Shown here: positions 21,923 through 34,720 of the stretch, piece by piece
Layout of the letters: each line of letters opens with the position of its first letter
How positions within the stretch are numbered: the stretch's first letter is position 1
Source: Bryoerythrophyllum caledonicum
Lineage: Eukaryota; Streptophyta; Bryopsida; Pottiales; Pottiaceae
Assembly: GCA_963971425.1 (NCBI GenBank)
Contig: OZ020520.1
Coordinates: forward strand, 24,942,754 to 25,006,753
DNA length: 64,000 bases
Reading direction: 5' to 3'
The notes under the pieces: generated by a model
Databases searched by the model: none
What the model saw: the letters and a program-made list of their open reading frames with translations, nothing else
Told to the model about the DNA's origin: nothing
Translations under genes and position numbers: made by a program

Positions 21923-24900
21923 CCAAATGTCTTCCACAACCATCCAAAAACACACAAAAGATTATAAAAAATATATTTTATTCCGAATACTATAAAACTA
22001 TACCCCAAATACCAACACCTAGCATCTTCCTTTGCACCACTTCTAAAAAATAATCACACACTTCACCAAACTTTTTCCACCCTCTACCCCAACATTTCCC
22101 GCTACATACACCAAAAAGCCAACCATCCATCCACACATATTTTATTCGCCATAATTACCACCCTCCACCCATCAATAGACGAATGCAACAATATCATCAA
22201 CCAACATTCTACCAACACAAACCCAACACATTGGACAAATATATTACTAAATACCCTATCCTCCCTACATAATCCCCCTGAGAGACATATAGACACACAC
22301 CACCCATACACCAAATTCCTAGAGGAAAACCAACACCTTTTCAAACACAAAACCTCTCTACATAATGACCTATACAACTTTATTCAGAGCCAAACTCTAC
22401 CCCCTTCCCCCGATGAACTACAACTAAAATTTCCCTACTTCCCACATAATCTCATCCTTGAAGCTCTTAGATGCTTTGAACCAATTCATGCCTACACGCA
22501 CCCCACCCCGACACCCACCCACATCTCCCCTCCACTTTGCAACCACGACAATACAGACAATAGACACACATATATAACTACATGGAATGCCTCAACATTA
22601 AATACTGCTTTACCATGCATACACAACCTAACCGCCCACACCAACACTCCACCCGCCATAATTGCCATACAAGAAACCAAAATAACTGCTACTAAATCCA
22701 CAAGATACATCCAAAAAACATTCCCAGATTATAAACTTATATTTAACAACACTCATTCTCTCACACGATGTATCCAACAACGAAGGCCATATACACCGGC
22801 AAGAGGAGGCCTACTCATGCTCATACGCCAATCATATGCCTTCCCCGGGAATATTACTAAAATCCCCACATCGGCTAATATATCACCATATCTTCAAATT
22901 ATTGAAATTACTAACCGACCCCTTCAACCATGGCTTATTCTTCACCTATACATGCCCTCACACATAGAAGACTCGAGGCTTATCCCGGAAATTCAAAACT
23001 CCATCACTTCACAAATAAATACACACACTAACCATACAATAATACTAGGCGGAGACTTTAACCGAGATATCGCCCTTATTGGATGACAAAACAGAGGGGT
23101 CTCTACCCCCCCAATGGACTTAGACTATCAATGGCGAAATTATACGGACAACCTAGGGTTATACCTAATCCCAACCAATACACAATACTCTCGTCAAGGT
23201 GGACATAATTACACACACACTAGCCTAATTGATGGATTTTACATGAAAACACCTAACCATACCCGTTATACATCTACCACAAATACCACAACCAACCTAA
23301 ACTCGGACCACTTCCCAATCCAACTCAATATACCTCACAACACCCTTATAAGTAGACCTCCCACAACCATCAACTTAAATGATACTAAAATACTAAACCC
23401 CATCCCAAAAGAAAACCTTGATAACTTTAATACAATATTCTTTGAAAAAAACTCACTACAAATAGACTCCCTTATAGATATTCTTTCTAACCACCAACAC
23501 CTCACACAAATACAATGGGAAGAAGCTTGCTCGACTCTCGATAAACTTATTAATGAAATTTCTACTATATTAGAGAAAACTTGTAAAGCCCCCCAATCCC
23601 ACAACTCACACCTAGAACTTCAAAACAAGGGGGATATCTCCCGAGAAAACTAGCCAAAAAGTGGAAACAACATCTTGCCACATACCACACCATCCGTAAA
23701 ACAATTTACACTGCTAAAACTAATCAAAATTGGCAAACCCACCCCATAATCTCCGAACTACAAAATCTCCGTCACCCTCATATCCCACAATTACCACTAC
23801 CTAACACCTCTCACGAAGAATGGCTAAAAGACATTGCAATCATTGCAAAAACTGCTAATAAAGAAGCTCGGAAGATTACTACAAAATATACAAGAGAATG
23901 TGTCAAAAAAGCCATATCTAAGTATCGTCAACTATACGAAACTAGCCCAAAAAATATTAATAGAAAAGTCTTCAAAAATAACACAAACGTGCCACTAGAT
24001 TGTATCTTAGACCAAAACAACAACATTCTAACCAGCCCTGATGACATCGCCAACGAAATACATTTTCAACAATCCATAAACAATAGACCAATCACCCCCC
24101 CATGTCACTTCCAACCACAACACATATCAACATGCACGTGCAGAGTTAGGCAATACCCGTGGCATGATTTAGACGGATTTACCATTGATAAAAGAGGCGA
24201 GCCAACAATACCTCTCCACACATATTATAACAGAGACACATACAACATGTGCCTAAAAAATTTGGGAACTAACAAAGCCCCCGGCCCGGACCATATACCC
24301 AACTCAATTCTAAAAAACATGCCCCCAAAATTCCACGACCTCCTATCATTATTTTTTCTTCACTGTTACAAACAAAAATCCATTCCCGCATCTTGGAAAA
24401 CAAGTCTAACAATCTTACTATACAAAAAAGGCAACCCATCCGTGCTACCTAACCACCGGCCTATTGCCTTAGCTAACACCATTTATAAATTATATACTAG
24501 TACACTAACATCAATATTATCGGCTTACGGGGAAATACACCAAATACTACACGAAAGCCAAGAAGGGTTTAGAGCCGAGAGAAGTACCACACGGCAACTT
24601 CAAACCCTTATTGCCGCACTTGAAGATGCAAAATTCACTAATAAAGACATTTACATACTCTACATTGACTTTAAAAACGCATTCGATTCCATTGACCACC
24701 CTCGATTGCTAATCATAATGAGTGATCTTGGATACCCAGAAGACGCAGTCAAACTGGTTGGTAATATATACTCTCAATCTACCACTACATACACCGGAGA
24801 ATTCTTTGGTAAAACACGCCCTATCCCCATCCAATGTGGTACCATACAAGGCGATACATTGAGCCCATACCTCTTTATTATTTTTCTAGAACCTCTATTG

Positions 24901-27900
24901 AGATGGCTTCAAAGAGGCAATAATGGCTACACATTTGGCACCTCAAAAATCACTGTAAATTCGGCCGCATATGCCGACGATCTAGCGGCCATCTCCGGTC
25001 GCCTCAAATCACTTCAAATTCAATTAGACAAAATAGACAAATTTTGTCTATGGACCGGGATGGAACTTGGAGTCCAGAAATGTGCCGTAACTGGATGCCC
25101 AAACAAATCCAAAATAAATCCGACCGCCTTCAAAGCCCTCATTCAAACTACCAATATCCAATATCGTAGCCAACCAATTCCGGTCCTCAACCAAAACCAA
25201 CCCTACATATACCTTGGAATAAACCTAGTCCCATCGTTAAAATGGAAAATTCAAATTCACGCTACTACTACAAAACTTATTAAACAATGCAAGGAACTTA
25301 CACTATGTCCGGCCACATTGCAACAAAAAATAAAAATGATTGATACCGTCATACGACCGGGTATCTCATATAGTTTCTATGCGGTCTCTTATTCTATGCC
25401 CGCCATAAACAAACTTGATAAAAAAATCATAGCCATACAAAAGAAAGTATGCGGACTCCCTAATTGCACACCCAATATCATAACACAACTCCCCCACGAA
25501 CTATTCGGATTAGAAGCTTTTTCCCTCAAAAATGCCTATTTACGTTGCATTGGAGAACAACTCCAGAATGCACTTAACGATAAAGGACGACTAGGACTAA
25601 TTTACAGTGGACTCCTTCGACACATCCTTGCCATCTATGGAGGAGCACAATACCTCCAAAGACTTAAAAAATCTGATTGTCTTCGATCCCCCATTACCCG
25701 AACACTTTTTCTACTCAAAACAGAAGGCCAAATATTTCTAAAAAGCACACTAGAAGATTTCCTACTAGACCCCACACTGCTTGAACAAAATTGGGCAAAT
25801 GAAATACATAACCTCCCTAGACTTGACCGACAATTATCCGACAAACTACTACAAAAACTTTTCTCTGCAAACATTATCGATCTAAAACAAATTACACTAC
25901 CAAATGGAACACACCTTATGGACGACAAGAGCTACAAAACACTCTATAGTACCCCTCATAAATTAATAAAAAGTGCACTAAATATTGCTAAACAATTATT
26001 TTGTCACCCTCCATGTCTCCCTACATGCCCCAACCCTTGCACCAATCACGCCCCACCGTACACACTTAAAGACTCATATATCATCAATTACAATGACATC
26101 CACCCCAACACCAACCCCCCACTAATTCCCCCAAACCCACCACATTCACGACCATATGCTCCTCCACCACATATATTTAAAAACCCTTCCATACACCCAA
26201 TAAACAATATAACCGCGCACAAACATAGAAAGTACATTGACTCTAATAACATAAGCAAACAATATACGTCATACCTATGCCATTGGTCCCACAATAACAA
26301 CACCTACGCCAAATGGCTCCCACAAAGAAATCTTTTCCCTTGGCACAACCCAAATACTTCCTTACATAACACCGAAATCCTCACACAATACTACCTTAGA
26401 ACTCAAAACAATTATTACCTAAATATCATACAAGTACACCACCCCCAAGCACAACCTCGTGATAGAAGATTTGTCACGCCACCTCTTATTATCCCCCTCC
26501 TTACCATCTTTACAACCGAATGCAACCCCAAAACGGACATCCTAGCACAAACAAATACAATCAAAATACAACAAGATAGTGCCCACATATACGAAGGTAA
26601 TGGTAGACATCTAATAACCATACCACTCGCCAGACTACAATGGCTGTGGAATCAATATCACAACGCACTACAAACCCCCATTAACATCGAACCAATACCC
26701 CAAACATTCGAAACCGAAATTGTTTGGCTATACCAAAGATATAACTACCGAATACCCCCCCTTAAAAATGCACACTACACACTACCCGATCCTATCTTAG
26801 ACTACCTTATTACATCCCCGAATATCACACATTCATACTTTTCATCCCCCGTTACATGCTCCACAAAAATCTCAAAATTTTACTCTCCATTTGAACGCGA
26901 TAAGATTTTTGGTTCTCTGGGAAAAGCTTTTGATTATAAGTGGAGTGGAATAGGCCTTGCACATCCTCACAACGAAAAAGAAACACAACAAGCAATACAT
27001 TGGGCACGCCTAGCGGCAAATAATAACCCCAACCACAACATCACCATTATTATCACTCCCGACTCTCATTGGTACCACAACCCTAACCCACACTTAGGCC
27101 CATTCCCGGACTCCCACATCATAGTACTATTTGAAGCGGACTCTATGACATACAAAGAACCCACTATACCACCGCAAATACAAACACCCCGCCTTGAACC
27201 AGCAACCCTACGTATCCTATGTATACACCAACAAACTCGTGAAATAGGTACCCTAGAAAACCTCACTCATCTCACTTTGATAGCAAAAAATCTAAACATT
27301 AACAAGGTATACACCGCAATTGCCTCTCCCACACCCATTTCAACCCGAGTAAACCGTAACAAAAAATGGTCTAAAACCCCCCACACAAACATCTCCACAT
27401 CACAAATTACCGAATTGAGCCTCCCCCTCTCATATTACCAAATTAATACAAACCTTAAATTTGACCCCAACCTTAGCTACTACACTGACGGCTCTTTCAA
27501 AGAACCAACCGAAGTAAGCCCGGGACATTGGCACCGAGAGAAAGCCGGTTATGGGATATACAATTCAACCAAACAAATTAAATTAGGTAAAAGACTACAT
27601 GGACTCCAAAATATTCTAAGAGCCGAAATGATGGCTATACACAAAACCCTTAAAATAATCACCACTCAATACCCAAACGAACCGGCTCACATTTTTACAG
27701 ATTGCATAAATGTATTATATCTCCTTAATACACACATTAAACACCCTACTTTACACAATAGTCACCCGGATAAAAATATCCTTACATCTATGGTTGAAAT
27801 GCTCCAAAATCGTACACAGATTACTACACTCCATAAAGTCCGTGCTCATGCTAATATCGACGGCAATGAACAAGCCGACAAACTAGCAAAGGAAGGAAGA

Positions 27901-28944
27901 GAAAAAACCCACAAGAATGCCGAACACCCATACGAACACGCCCATGCCACCCCATACTATTTTCACAGATATGAATGGCCTTCTATGGGTGAAACTCCCG
28001 ATAAAGGCCCCATACGATTCTTGGACAAATACCTCAAAAAACATGATCTTGTAAATAACCTAGAAAAACTTACAGAAAACTTCCCCAATATTGATAAATG
28101 GGCTGGCAACCCAAACATTCACAATGTACTATCTAACAATTTCTGGAAAAACCCCATTATAACGGATCCACAAATCACATGCCTAATCAAATTCCGCACC
28201 GGGCAATACATGGGCAATGCCCGCAAACAACTTTTCTATGGAATATAAAGATTCCCTACAATTACATGCCCAATTTGCAACACCACGGACCCAGACACAT
28301 GGCTACATGTCTTACTCAAGTGCCAAAACCCCCATATACACTCACTAATTGTTAAAAGACATAACAAAGACGTATGGGCTATTCGTAAACTACTTATATC
28401 ATCAACCAAATCCCGGTGCTTCATTCTCATGAATGCCGGAACCTTTAATGACAACCCACAAGAAAATACGGTTCCTCCTTGGCTATTACCCTGCATCTAT
28501 CATACTCAAAGATGCCACTGTAATGCAAGATTCAAACCGGACCTATTATGTGTTAGAGGACTTTCATACAAAGACCCCCCACCAAACCACATAGATCCTA
28601 GTCTCACCATCCAATTTATTGAATTCACATATTGCAATGATAGATTCTCTCCGGACACTATTGCAAACAAAACAAATAAATACCAACCACTACTTGACGA
28701 TATTCAAGCACTAGGATGGAAAGTAGACCCCCTCATTGTTATCACCGCGGATGCTAGAGCCACCACCTTCACTCCCTCAATGACAACCCTTGAAGAAACA
28801 TTTAAAATCCCCATCACTTCAATCAAAACCACATTTTCAAATATTAACACTATTGCAATTCAACATGCTATGTCGATACTCTTACATAAACGTAAACTTG
28901 AAAACAACCAACCCCTATCCAACGCTTTGAACCCCCCTTTATAG
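21920..28944 (+). pseudogene. LINE copy 3 ORF2: AP endonuclease - reverse transcriptase - RNase H - zinc knuckle - restriction-like endonuclease
   Basis: It is about 2340 codons long. The AP endonuclease starts near 22580 (TWNAS, IQETK, GGDFNRD near 23050, SLIDGF and NSDHFPIQL near 23300). The RT spans about 24240-25300 (NKAPGPDHIPN, NHRPIALANTIYK, LYIDFKNAFDSID, QGDTLSPYLF, AYADDLAA near 24970). RNase H is at about 27475-27905 (YYTDGSF, RAEMMAIH, FTDCIN, GNEQADKLA). CPIC...H...C lies near 28265, RHN near 28355, KPDLLCVRG near 28535 and FIEFTYCNDRF near 28615. The damage is a TAA at 21965-21967, a TGA at 23083-23085 in place of a conserved Arg, a 1-nt frameshift just before about 23625, and a TAA at 28246-28248 where copies 1, 2 and 4 have Glu. 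Only these four lesions in 7 kb suggest a fairly young copy. Confidence 0.92.
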
Positions 28945-29044
28945 ATCTACACCCGCATTTGCATTTCACCGCACTTGTCCCCCCTCTTTGAGACCTTTTG
29001 GGACCCAGGGTCCTTTTGATAATGGTTGCTTGTTACTGGGTACA

Positions 29045-29177
29045 TAGTGTCTACCCTCGAAAGGGGGAAGTAGTTCCATACTACTAATCCATGCCCGGTG
29101 GGCATGGACTTAGTGGTGGAATGAACGGACACTTCACTCACGCCGGCCACCTTTGGGGACCGGCGTTCTTCTTCTTC
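29045..29177 (+). other. LINE copy 3 structured 3' tail
   Basis: This is the clearest version of the tail. AGTGTC (29046-29051) pairs with GACACT (29128-29133), and CCCT/AGGG closes a CGAA loop. TTCCA (29074-29078) pairs with TGGAA (29117-29121), and ACTAA (29083-29087) with TTAGT (29110-29114). CCATGCCC (29089-29096) pairs perfectly with GGGCATGG (29100-29107), and CGCCGG (29141-29146) with CCGGCG (29160-29165). (TTC)n follows, then the target duplication. Confidence 0.85.
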
Positions 29178-29191
29178 TGGTTGTGGTTGGG
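29178..29191. repeat. 14-bp target-site duplication, right of LINE copy 3
   Basis: TGGTTGTGGTTGGG is identical to 13260-13273. Its first T could equally belong to the (TTC)n end, so the duplication is 13 or 14 bp. Confidence 0.9.
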
Positions 29192-30284
29192 GTTGTTGGT
29201 AATATGGATGGTGATGTTGGTTTTGATGTCTTCTATGAGTCTGATGTCTTCGGGGTGGGATGGCATATATATGGTGGATTAGCCATGATTGTAGTGGGTG
29301 ATTGGAGATTTCCATAATTTGAAGGTAAGGGGATATGTTCATCGGGGTGGGAATTTTTTTGACGTTGCTTGGAAAGGCACAGTTTTTGTGTATGAGGGTA
29401 AGGAGGCCCTCTCGGCCCGGTGTATATGGTCTTCTTTGTTGCATGCATCGTGTTAGGGCATGTGTATTGTTGAAGATAAGTTTGTAGTCGGGGAATAGTC
29501 TTTGTATGTATTTTGTGGATTTTGTGGCGGATATTTTTGTTTCTTGTATGACTATGAGTGCCAGTGGTGTGTTAGTGTGTATAATTATGTTTTGTAGGTT
29601 TGGGAGTGCGGTATTAAGGGATGAGGCGTTCCATGTTATTATGCTTGTGTTGTTGTTTGTACGGGGATTATGATTTTGTGGTGGGATGTGTTTCGGTGGT
29701 GGGGGTGGATGAGTGTATTCCGGGAGGGGGTTTAGGCATTTTAGTGCCTCATTTATGATAGTGTTAGGGAGGTAGGGGAATTTTTGTTTTACCATGTCAT
29801 TTGTTGGGGGTGTATTTTGGTTGTGTATAAAGTCATATAGTTCTTTGTTTATCGATGTGTTGTGGTTTATGATGTTTAGGTTGGTTTCAAGGAATGTTGT
29901 GTAGGGGTGAGGGGTGCTAATGTGCCTTTGAGATGGGTTTTGTAGATTCTGTAGGGTGTATAGGAGTGTGTTGGTCCATTGGGTTGTGTTATGATTTTGT
30001 GTGTTTAGGATTTGATTGCAGAGGTCTATGTTGGGGTATATGGTAATGATTAGGGCATATAGAATATGTGATGGAGGGTGATCATTATGTTGGTTTATGT
30101 ATATGGCGATATGTGGGTATGTGTTATTATGTTGTTGATGTGATATATGTGTGGTTTTGAAGAGGGGAGCAAATTTTTGGGCGATGTGTTCGTATTCGGG
30201 TTGTAGTTTTATGGTATTTGGCATGAAGTATGTTTTGGCATTCTTTTTGTGCGAGGCGGGGTGTCTTTTTAATACGTTTGGCAT
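29178..30284 (-). pseudogene. LINE copy 2 ORF2, N-terminal piece (start and first half of AP endonuclease)
   Basis: From the ATG at 30284 (MPNVLKRHPASHKKN, matching MPNILKRHPTSHKKN of copy 4) the frame runs through the N-terminal region to the endonuclease motifs ITWNASSLNTALP and VIQETKIS, with RGGLL/REGLL near 29410. It stops being LINE-like at 29178, where LINE copy 3 was inserted, and continues at 13273. The frame is open across this piece. Only GACCT immediately before the ATG remains of a 2A motif; the rest was lost at the junction with LINE copy 4. Confidence 0.9.
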
Positions 30285-30287
30285 AGG

Positions 30288-31469
30288 TCTAACTCTGGCA
30301 TACGAACTTTGAGCAATCTGAAGGTAGATCGGAGTATGGGCTGACCTGAAAGCACTGGGACCTTGTGGTGGAATTTTGATCTAACCTCTTAGAACTCAAA
30401 TTCGATATACAGGTGCAGATCTAGCTTGTGTTGGTTGTAACGCCCTCAGCCCACTTAGACTTCTTGTAACTGCTGCCCCGACCTAGAAACCGCTGCACAT
30501 ACGATCTGAAGTACACACACAGACCCGTGATAGCAGTAGTTCACGCAGAAGACCGTTTATTAGGACAAACGCGAGATCATCAGAGAGCACAAAGCCAGGA
30601 GCGAGCACAAGATCTGGAGAGAGCAGTCAACCAACAACGAGAATGAGATCTCAAGTCAACACGAGCGCAAAAGAATGCCACCAAGTCGCAAAGCGGACGA
30701 GAAGAAGACGATGATCAGGTACGATCACACGACCTGAAGTGCATCCAAGCTCTACAGCAAACATCAGCCACAAAAGAGCACGCCAACATCACAAAATCAA
30801 GCAGCCAACACTCCACCTCTAGAGTGCCCAGGTTCAATCTGACCTTACTCCATTTCATTTTATTTGTTGCTTGTTTATTAGTGTTTGATTTGATTGCACA
30901 TTACAGTACATCAGAGATACAAAGATCTGCACAACACCTACACACTAGTAGATCCCTTGGACATCTTACACATCACCACACACACCAGATGTAGAACACT
31001 ACAGACTCACTATAACAACACACACATAAAGCTCCACACTAGAATTCTAATAGTACACGCCATTAAGCTAGTGTATGTAGATCACACGGAAAAGCGCTCG
31101 CAAAATCCACCAGATCTGGAACAACCTACGCAGCAGAAGAAGATAAACACACCATCAGCACCAAAAAAATCGACATCAGAACGAGAAGACGCAAGAACAC
31201 AACATAACAGCCAACAATTCCGCACCAACTCCACCTACATCAAGATCGCAGCAAGATTTCATAACAAGGGTACAACAACACAAGGTGACAACCACATCAA
31301 GACTACAGAAGACGTGAATGCAGCAGCAGAGAGCAAGCCGTAGCAACACCACACCATAGAACCCACGTCAACACAACAACAAGAAGAGACCCACGTCAAC
31401 ACAAAAAACAACAACCCACGTCAACAATACAACACATCAAGAACATACGGTAACCTACAGACCTCCTTT
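30288..31469 (+). other. LINE copy 4 leader, 5' part
   Basis: This is non-coding, rich in ACA/AAC/AGCA phrases, with a short T-rich stretch near 30850-30890. A 149-codon open frame at 30894-31343 is low-complexity and has no domain. The composition resembles the leader of copy 3 but I see no clear alignment. Confidence 0.5.
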
Positions 31470-32486
31470 TTCAAGTTCCTCTTACTATACTCCTCCTCCT
31501 TCTACGCCTTCCACCCACAGGACCTCGCCTCACCCCCTCCTCTATCTCTGCAGCCCCCTCCTTCCTCCCCTCTCACTTGCTCCAACCCCACCAATCGCCC
31601 TCCCTTCCCCTTCTTCCCTATCGCTCCCCACCCCTCTCGATTGTACCCCTCCCTTCCCAACCCCAGACAACCTCTCTCCCGAACTGGACCTCGCCCCTCC
31701 CTTCCCGACTCCCTGTCTAAATCACTCCCCTCCCTTCCTGACCCCTCGACTACACCTCACCCCTCCCTTCCCGACCCATACTGTACCAACTCCTACTGTC
31801 CCAACCTATATTGCCCCAACCCATATTGTCCCTCCCTTCTCGACCCATACTGTCCCGACTCATATAGTCCCGACCCATACGGTCCCCACCCACACGATCC
31901 CTCCCTCCCTGATCCCTCGACCGCATCGCGCCCCTCCCTCCCCGACTCATTCTGTCCCGACCCATACTATCCCTCTCCCGAACCCTACAAGCCTTCCTCC
32001 GACTCCTACTGTCCCTCCCTCGACTCCCAGTATTTCTCTCCCGACTCCTACTACCCCTCTCCAGACTCTTACTCTCCCTGTCTCGACTCACAGTACTCCC
32101 CTCTCCCCACGACCGAACTTCCATCCCCTCCTGACTGCCACTATCCCTCCCTTCTCCAGGCTAAAACCCCCTTGGATTCCCCGAGTCCTTGCCTGCGCGC
32201 CCCAGAATTTGGCGCTGCGACCTCCTGTACCCAGGCTGTGACCCCCGAAAGAGAAACTACGACCCCCAAAAGAGAACTTGCGACCCCTAAAAGTGAAGTT
32301 GCGACCCCCCAACCCCAAGTTGCGACCTCCCTCTCTAGTCCAGAGACCCCCCCCACAAGGCCGGCGACCCTTCTCCCTCTCATAGCGACCTCCCTCCCTC
32401 CAGTAGAGGCCTACCCTCTCACACACAGAAACCCCATTCCCTCCCATAACAACTCAACTTCCTCCAACACCGGCTCAGCAAGCCAG
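31470..32486 (+). other. Pyrimidine-rich leader tract with PSL/DSY repeat frame (LINE copy 4)
   Basis: A C/T-rich tract holds a 352-codon open frame (31641-32699) made of repeated units such as PSLPDP, DPYCP, PSPDSY and DSQYSP. Copy 2 has a comparable tract on the minus strand (59781-61300) whose frames read CDLPPSSTT/CDPPTP-type repeats. The repeated units look like Pol II CTD heptads by composition only. I read this as a structured or regulatory leader, not a proven protein. Confidence 0.5.
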
Positions 32487-32575
32487 GTAAGTTTCTCTAC
32501 CCTTACAACTTTCGTTTTTCAATTATATTTTTTACAACTAATAAAAACAATAAAAACCCTAACTAATTGCACTAG
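32487..32575 (+). other. Putative intron in the LINE copy 4 leader
   Basis: The strong donor CCAG-GTAAGT is followed by a T-rich stretch, a CTAAC branch-like motif and the acceptor GCACTAG. In copy 2 a GGTAAGT donor lies at a comparable leader position (61314 downward on the minus strand). The acceptor choice is uncertain. Confidence 0.35.
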
Positions 32576-32705
32576 AGTCAAAAAAATCCAGTACTCCAAA
32601 CTAAAATCAAAATACATAAAACCTAGTGTAGAACATCCTAACTCGCCAAAACAAGTGTATGAGCACAGCATAGATATGGAACAATGGGGCAGCATATAAA
32701 TTCTA

Positions 32706-34331
32706 ATGTATGGTGACGACATGGAGATTGAAGCAACCGGGGAAAATCTTAAGCGACACCCAAGTATTGCCTCCACAACGAGCCAAGATGGAGTATCCCC
32801 CTCAAGCAAGAAAAAGAAGAGCTCCAATGAGGAAGGTACGGTGCTCACATTTGAACCCGATGGCCCCCCCTTCAAGTTTTAGTTGGGATTTCAAGTAATG
32901 GAAGATATGGCAAAGGAAGAGGGTCTTGAGCCACTAATCAATGATGAGTCCATACTCGATATTATAACAAGAGGAGTCAAAGAAATAGAGGCCAAAGAGA
33001 TCACTCTAGCAACCCCGGCATTCCCACGAATTCCTCAAACCCTCTACCCGTGCGCAAGGAAGGAGGCGGTTCGACAACACTACAACATAACCCAGATACC
33101 ATTCGACATCCAGGTAAGTGAAACTACCGGACTTGCCCTAGATTTCCACGTATCCATACACTTTGAGGTAGGCAATCTTGTCCTCATGCATGATGATGTC
33201 AAAGCCATGGTAATTGATAGGCTAAAATTCATGAAAATTGAAGTAGGTAATGAGATTATTGACCCTATCTCCATCCTTTGAATGAATTTGAAAAATGCAG
33301 GAAAAAAGAGGGTTTGGGCGGGTGCAATCAAATTGCACCTTCTCAAGCCCGAGGTTGATAGCATAGGTCTCCTCAAAGGTCTTAGACCTTTCATCCTCAA
33401 GCTAGACAAACAATATGTGATAGGAAAAGTATGTAAGAGTTATCATGCCATTGCAAGGAATTCTAATCTTTCCACAAAAATTAAAAGTGAGTCTCTCAAG
33501 GGCATTTCCGCCAACTCTCTCTTTGTGGACATCCTTTGCAATAGTTTTAACCGTGGGCTTGAGTTTGAAGTAACTAGTGTGCAGAAAGGAAAAGATGAGA
33601 GTCATGCATTTATCATTGCATCAACTCCACAACAAGCGGCGAAGATTAAGCTACATCAAATTGCTACCAACCATGAGATGCTCCAACCAACGGGCAATAT
33701 AGGAGAATCCTCAAGTGGCAACATACGGGAGAGTAAGGCAAAGAAGGATGCCATTACCCTACCTCTAACTCAACTGCCTATTCGTATGAATGTTGAAGAC
33801 ACTAGGGCTGAAATTTATAATGTTATGGGATTGGGTAATATAAACCACATTTGGTTCCATCGTGACAATGGACATAGACACAATGGAAGTGCCAATGTCG
33901 ATTGTGCTAATGCTATAATATATAGGAAGTTTGTGGGCAAGGTTATCAAGCTAGGTGGACACTATGTGGATTTTGCTCCACATCGGAGAAGCCTTGATGG
34001 AATCGAGCCTCCTACCAAGGACCAAGTTGAAGAATTTGGCTTTGCGGACGTTAACAAAGCCATTATTAACACCGTGGAGGCCTTCAAAATGGAGGAGACA
34101 TCTAAGAACATCACAAAGAACGACATCCTTGCTATAGTGGAGACCGCGGTGGAAGAAAGCAACAAGAAATTGCGATTGGAAACACAAGCTTATGCGGACA
34201 AGAAGAGTGAAGAATTGAAGACCCAAATGCTTAGCATTCAACACACGATGAGTGCAACCCTTGCATCATTGCAAGCACTAACCGAAGCCATGAGCACACC
34301 AAGAATTGAAGATGGACCGCCAAAAATGTGA
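32706..34331 (+). pseudogene. LINE copy 4 ORF1 (two in-frame stops)
   Basis: One frame of 541 codons runs from the ATG at 32706. TAG at 32880-32882 stands where copies 2 and 3 have Trp in F-W-(L/M)-G-F-Q. TGA at 33279-33281 falls where copy 2 has Cys. The conserved blocks are as in copy 3: LDFHVSIHFEVGN, GAIKLHLLKPEV, LLKGLRPFILKL, an RRM-like region (about 33770-34010) and a coiled-coil C terminus. The last bases read ATGTGA. The -1 frame is open across this end to 34690, as in copy 3. Confidence 0.9.
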
Positions 34332-34720
34332 AGAATGAAGACCGCAAGGAAAAAGGTATTATATACATACCAATACATGTTATAAACAAGATATACATAC
34401 TTTGGAATTGCAATATCTATACACAATACGAACAAATATACATGGTAGTATACAAGATAGTACTCCTAGTATTCTACATAGTATTATCCACCGTATATAT
34501 AGTGATATACACAATAGAATACATGGTAGAAAACATATTAGCATACATAGACACGTATCCCACAGAGTATATGCTATACAGTCAACGTACGATATACCCA
34601 TATTGTATTGAAACAAAAATGAATACAAATACTATACCAAATACTATGTATACAATACATACACAATACAAATACATTTATGTACTGTAGTGGACAAAAA
34701 TACGGACATTCATATAGATA
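34332..34720 (+). other. ORF1-ORF2 spacer of LINE copy 4, AT-rich
   Basis: This is AT-rich sequence of TATAC/ATACA-type steps. A -1 frame overlapping the ORF1 end stays open to 34690 and reads Tyr/Ile/Asn-rich peptide. No initiation or regulatory site is obvious. Confidence 0.5.

Larger units (their letters stand above)
13274..29177 (+). mobile_element. LINE copy 3, complete element with target duplication (15.9 kb)
   Basis: The element lies between two copies of TGGTTGTGGTTGGG inside the endonuclease gene of minus-strand copy 2. Its order is leader (13274-19910), ORF1 (19911-21497), an (AAC)-rich spacer with a 2A motif (21498-21919), ORF2 (21920-28944), and a tail with (TTC)n (29045-29177). 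At 15.9 kb it is unusually long for a LINE. The long leader may hide older nested insertions, but none with clear ends was found. Confidence 0.85.

Noticed and set aside
29045..30284. 5' inversion (twin priming) to explain an inverted LINE 5' fragment right after the tail of copy 3
   Set aside because: The inverted piece lies downstream of the tail, not upstream of the 3' part. The 14-bp duplication and exact continuation at 13273 show it is the interrupted minus-strand copy 2.
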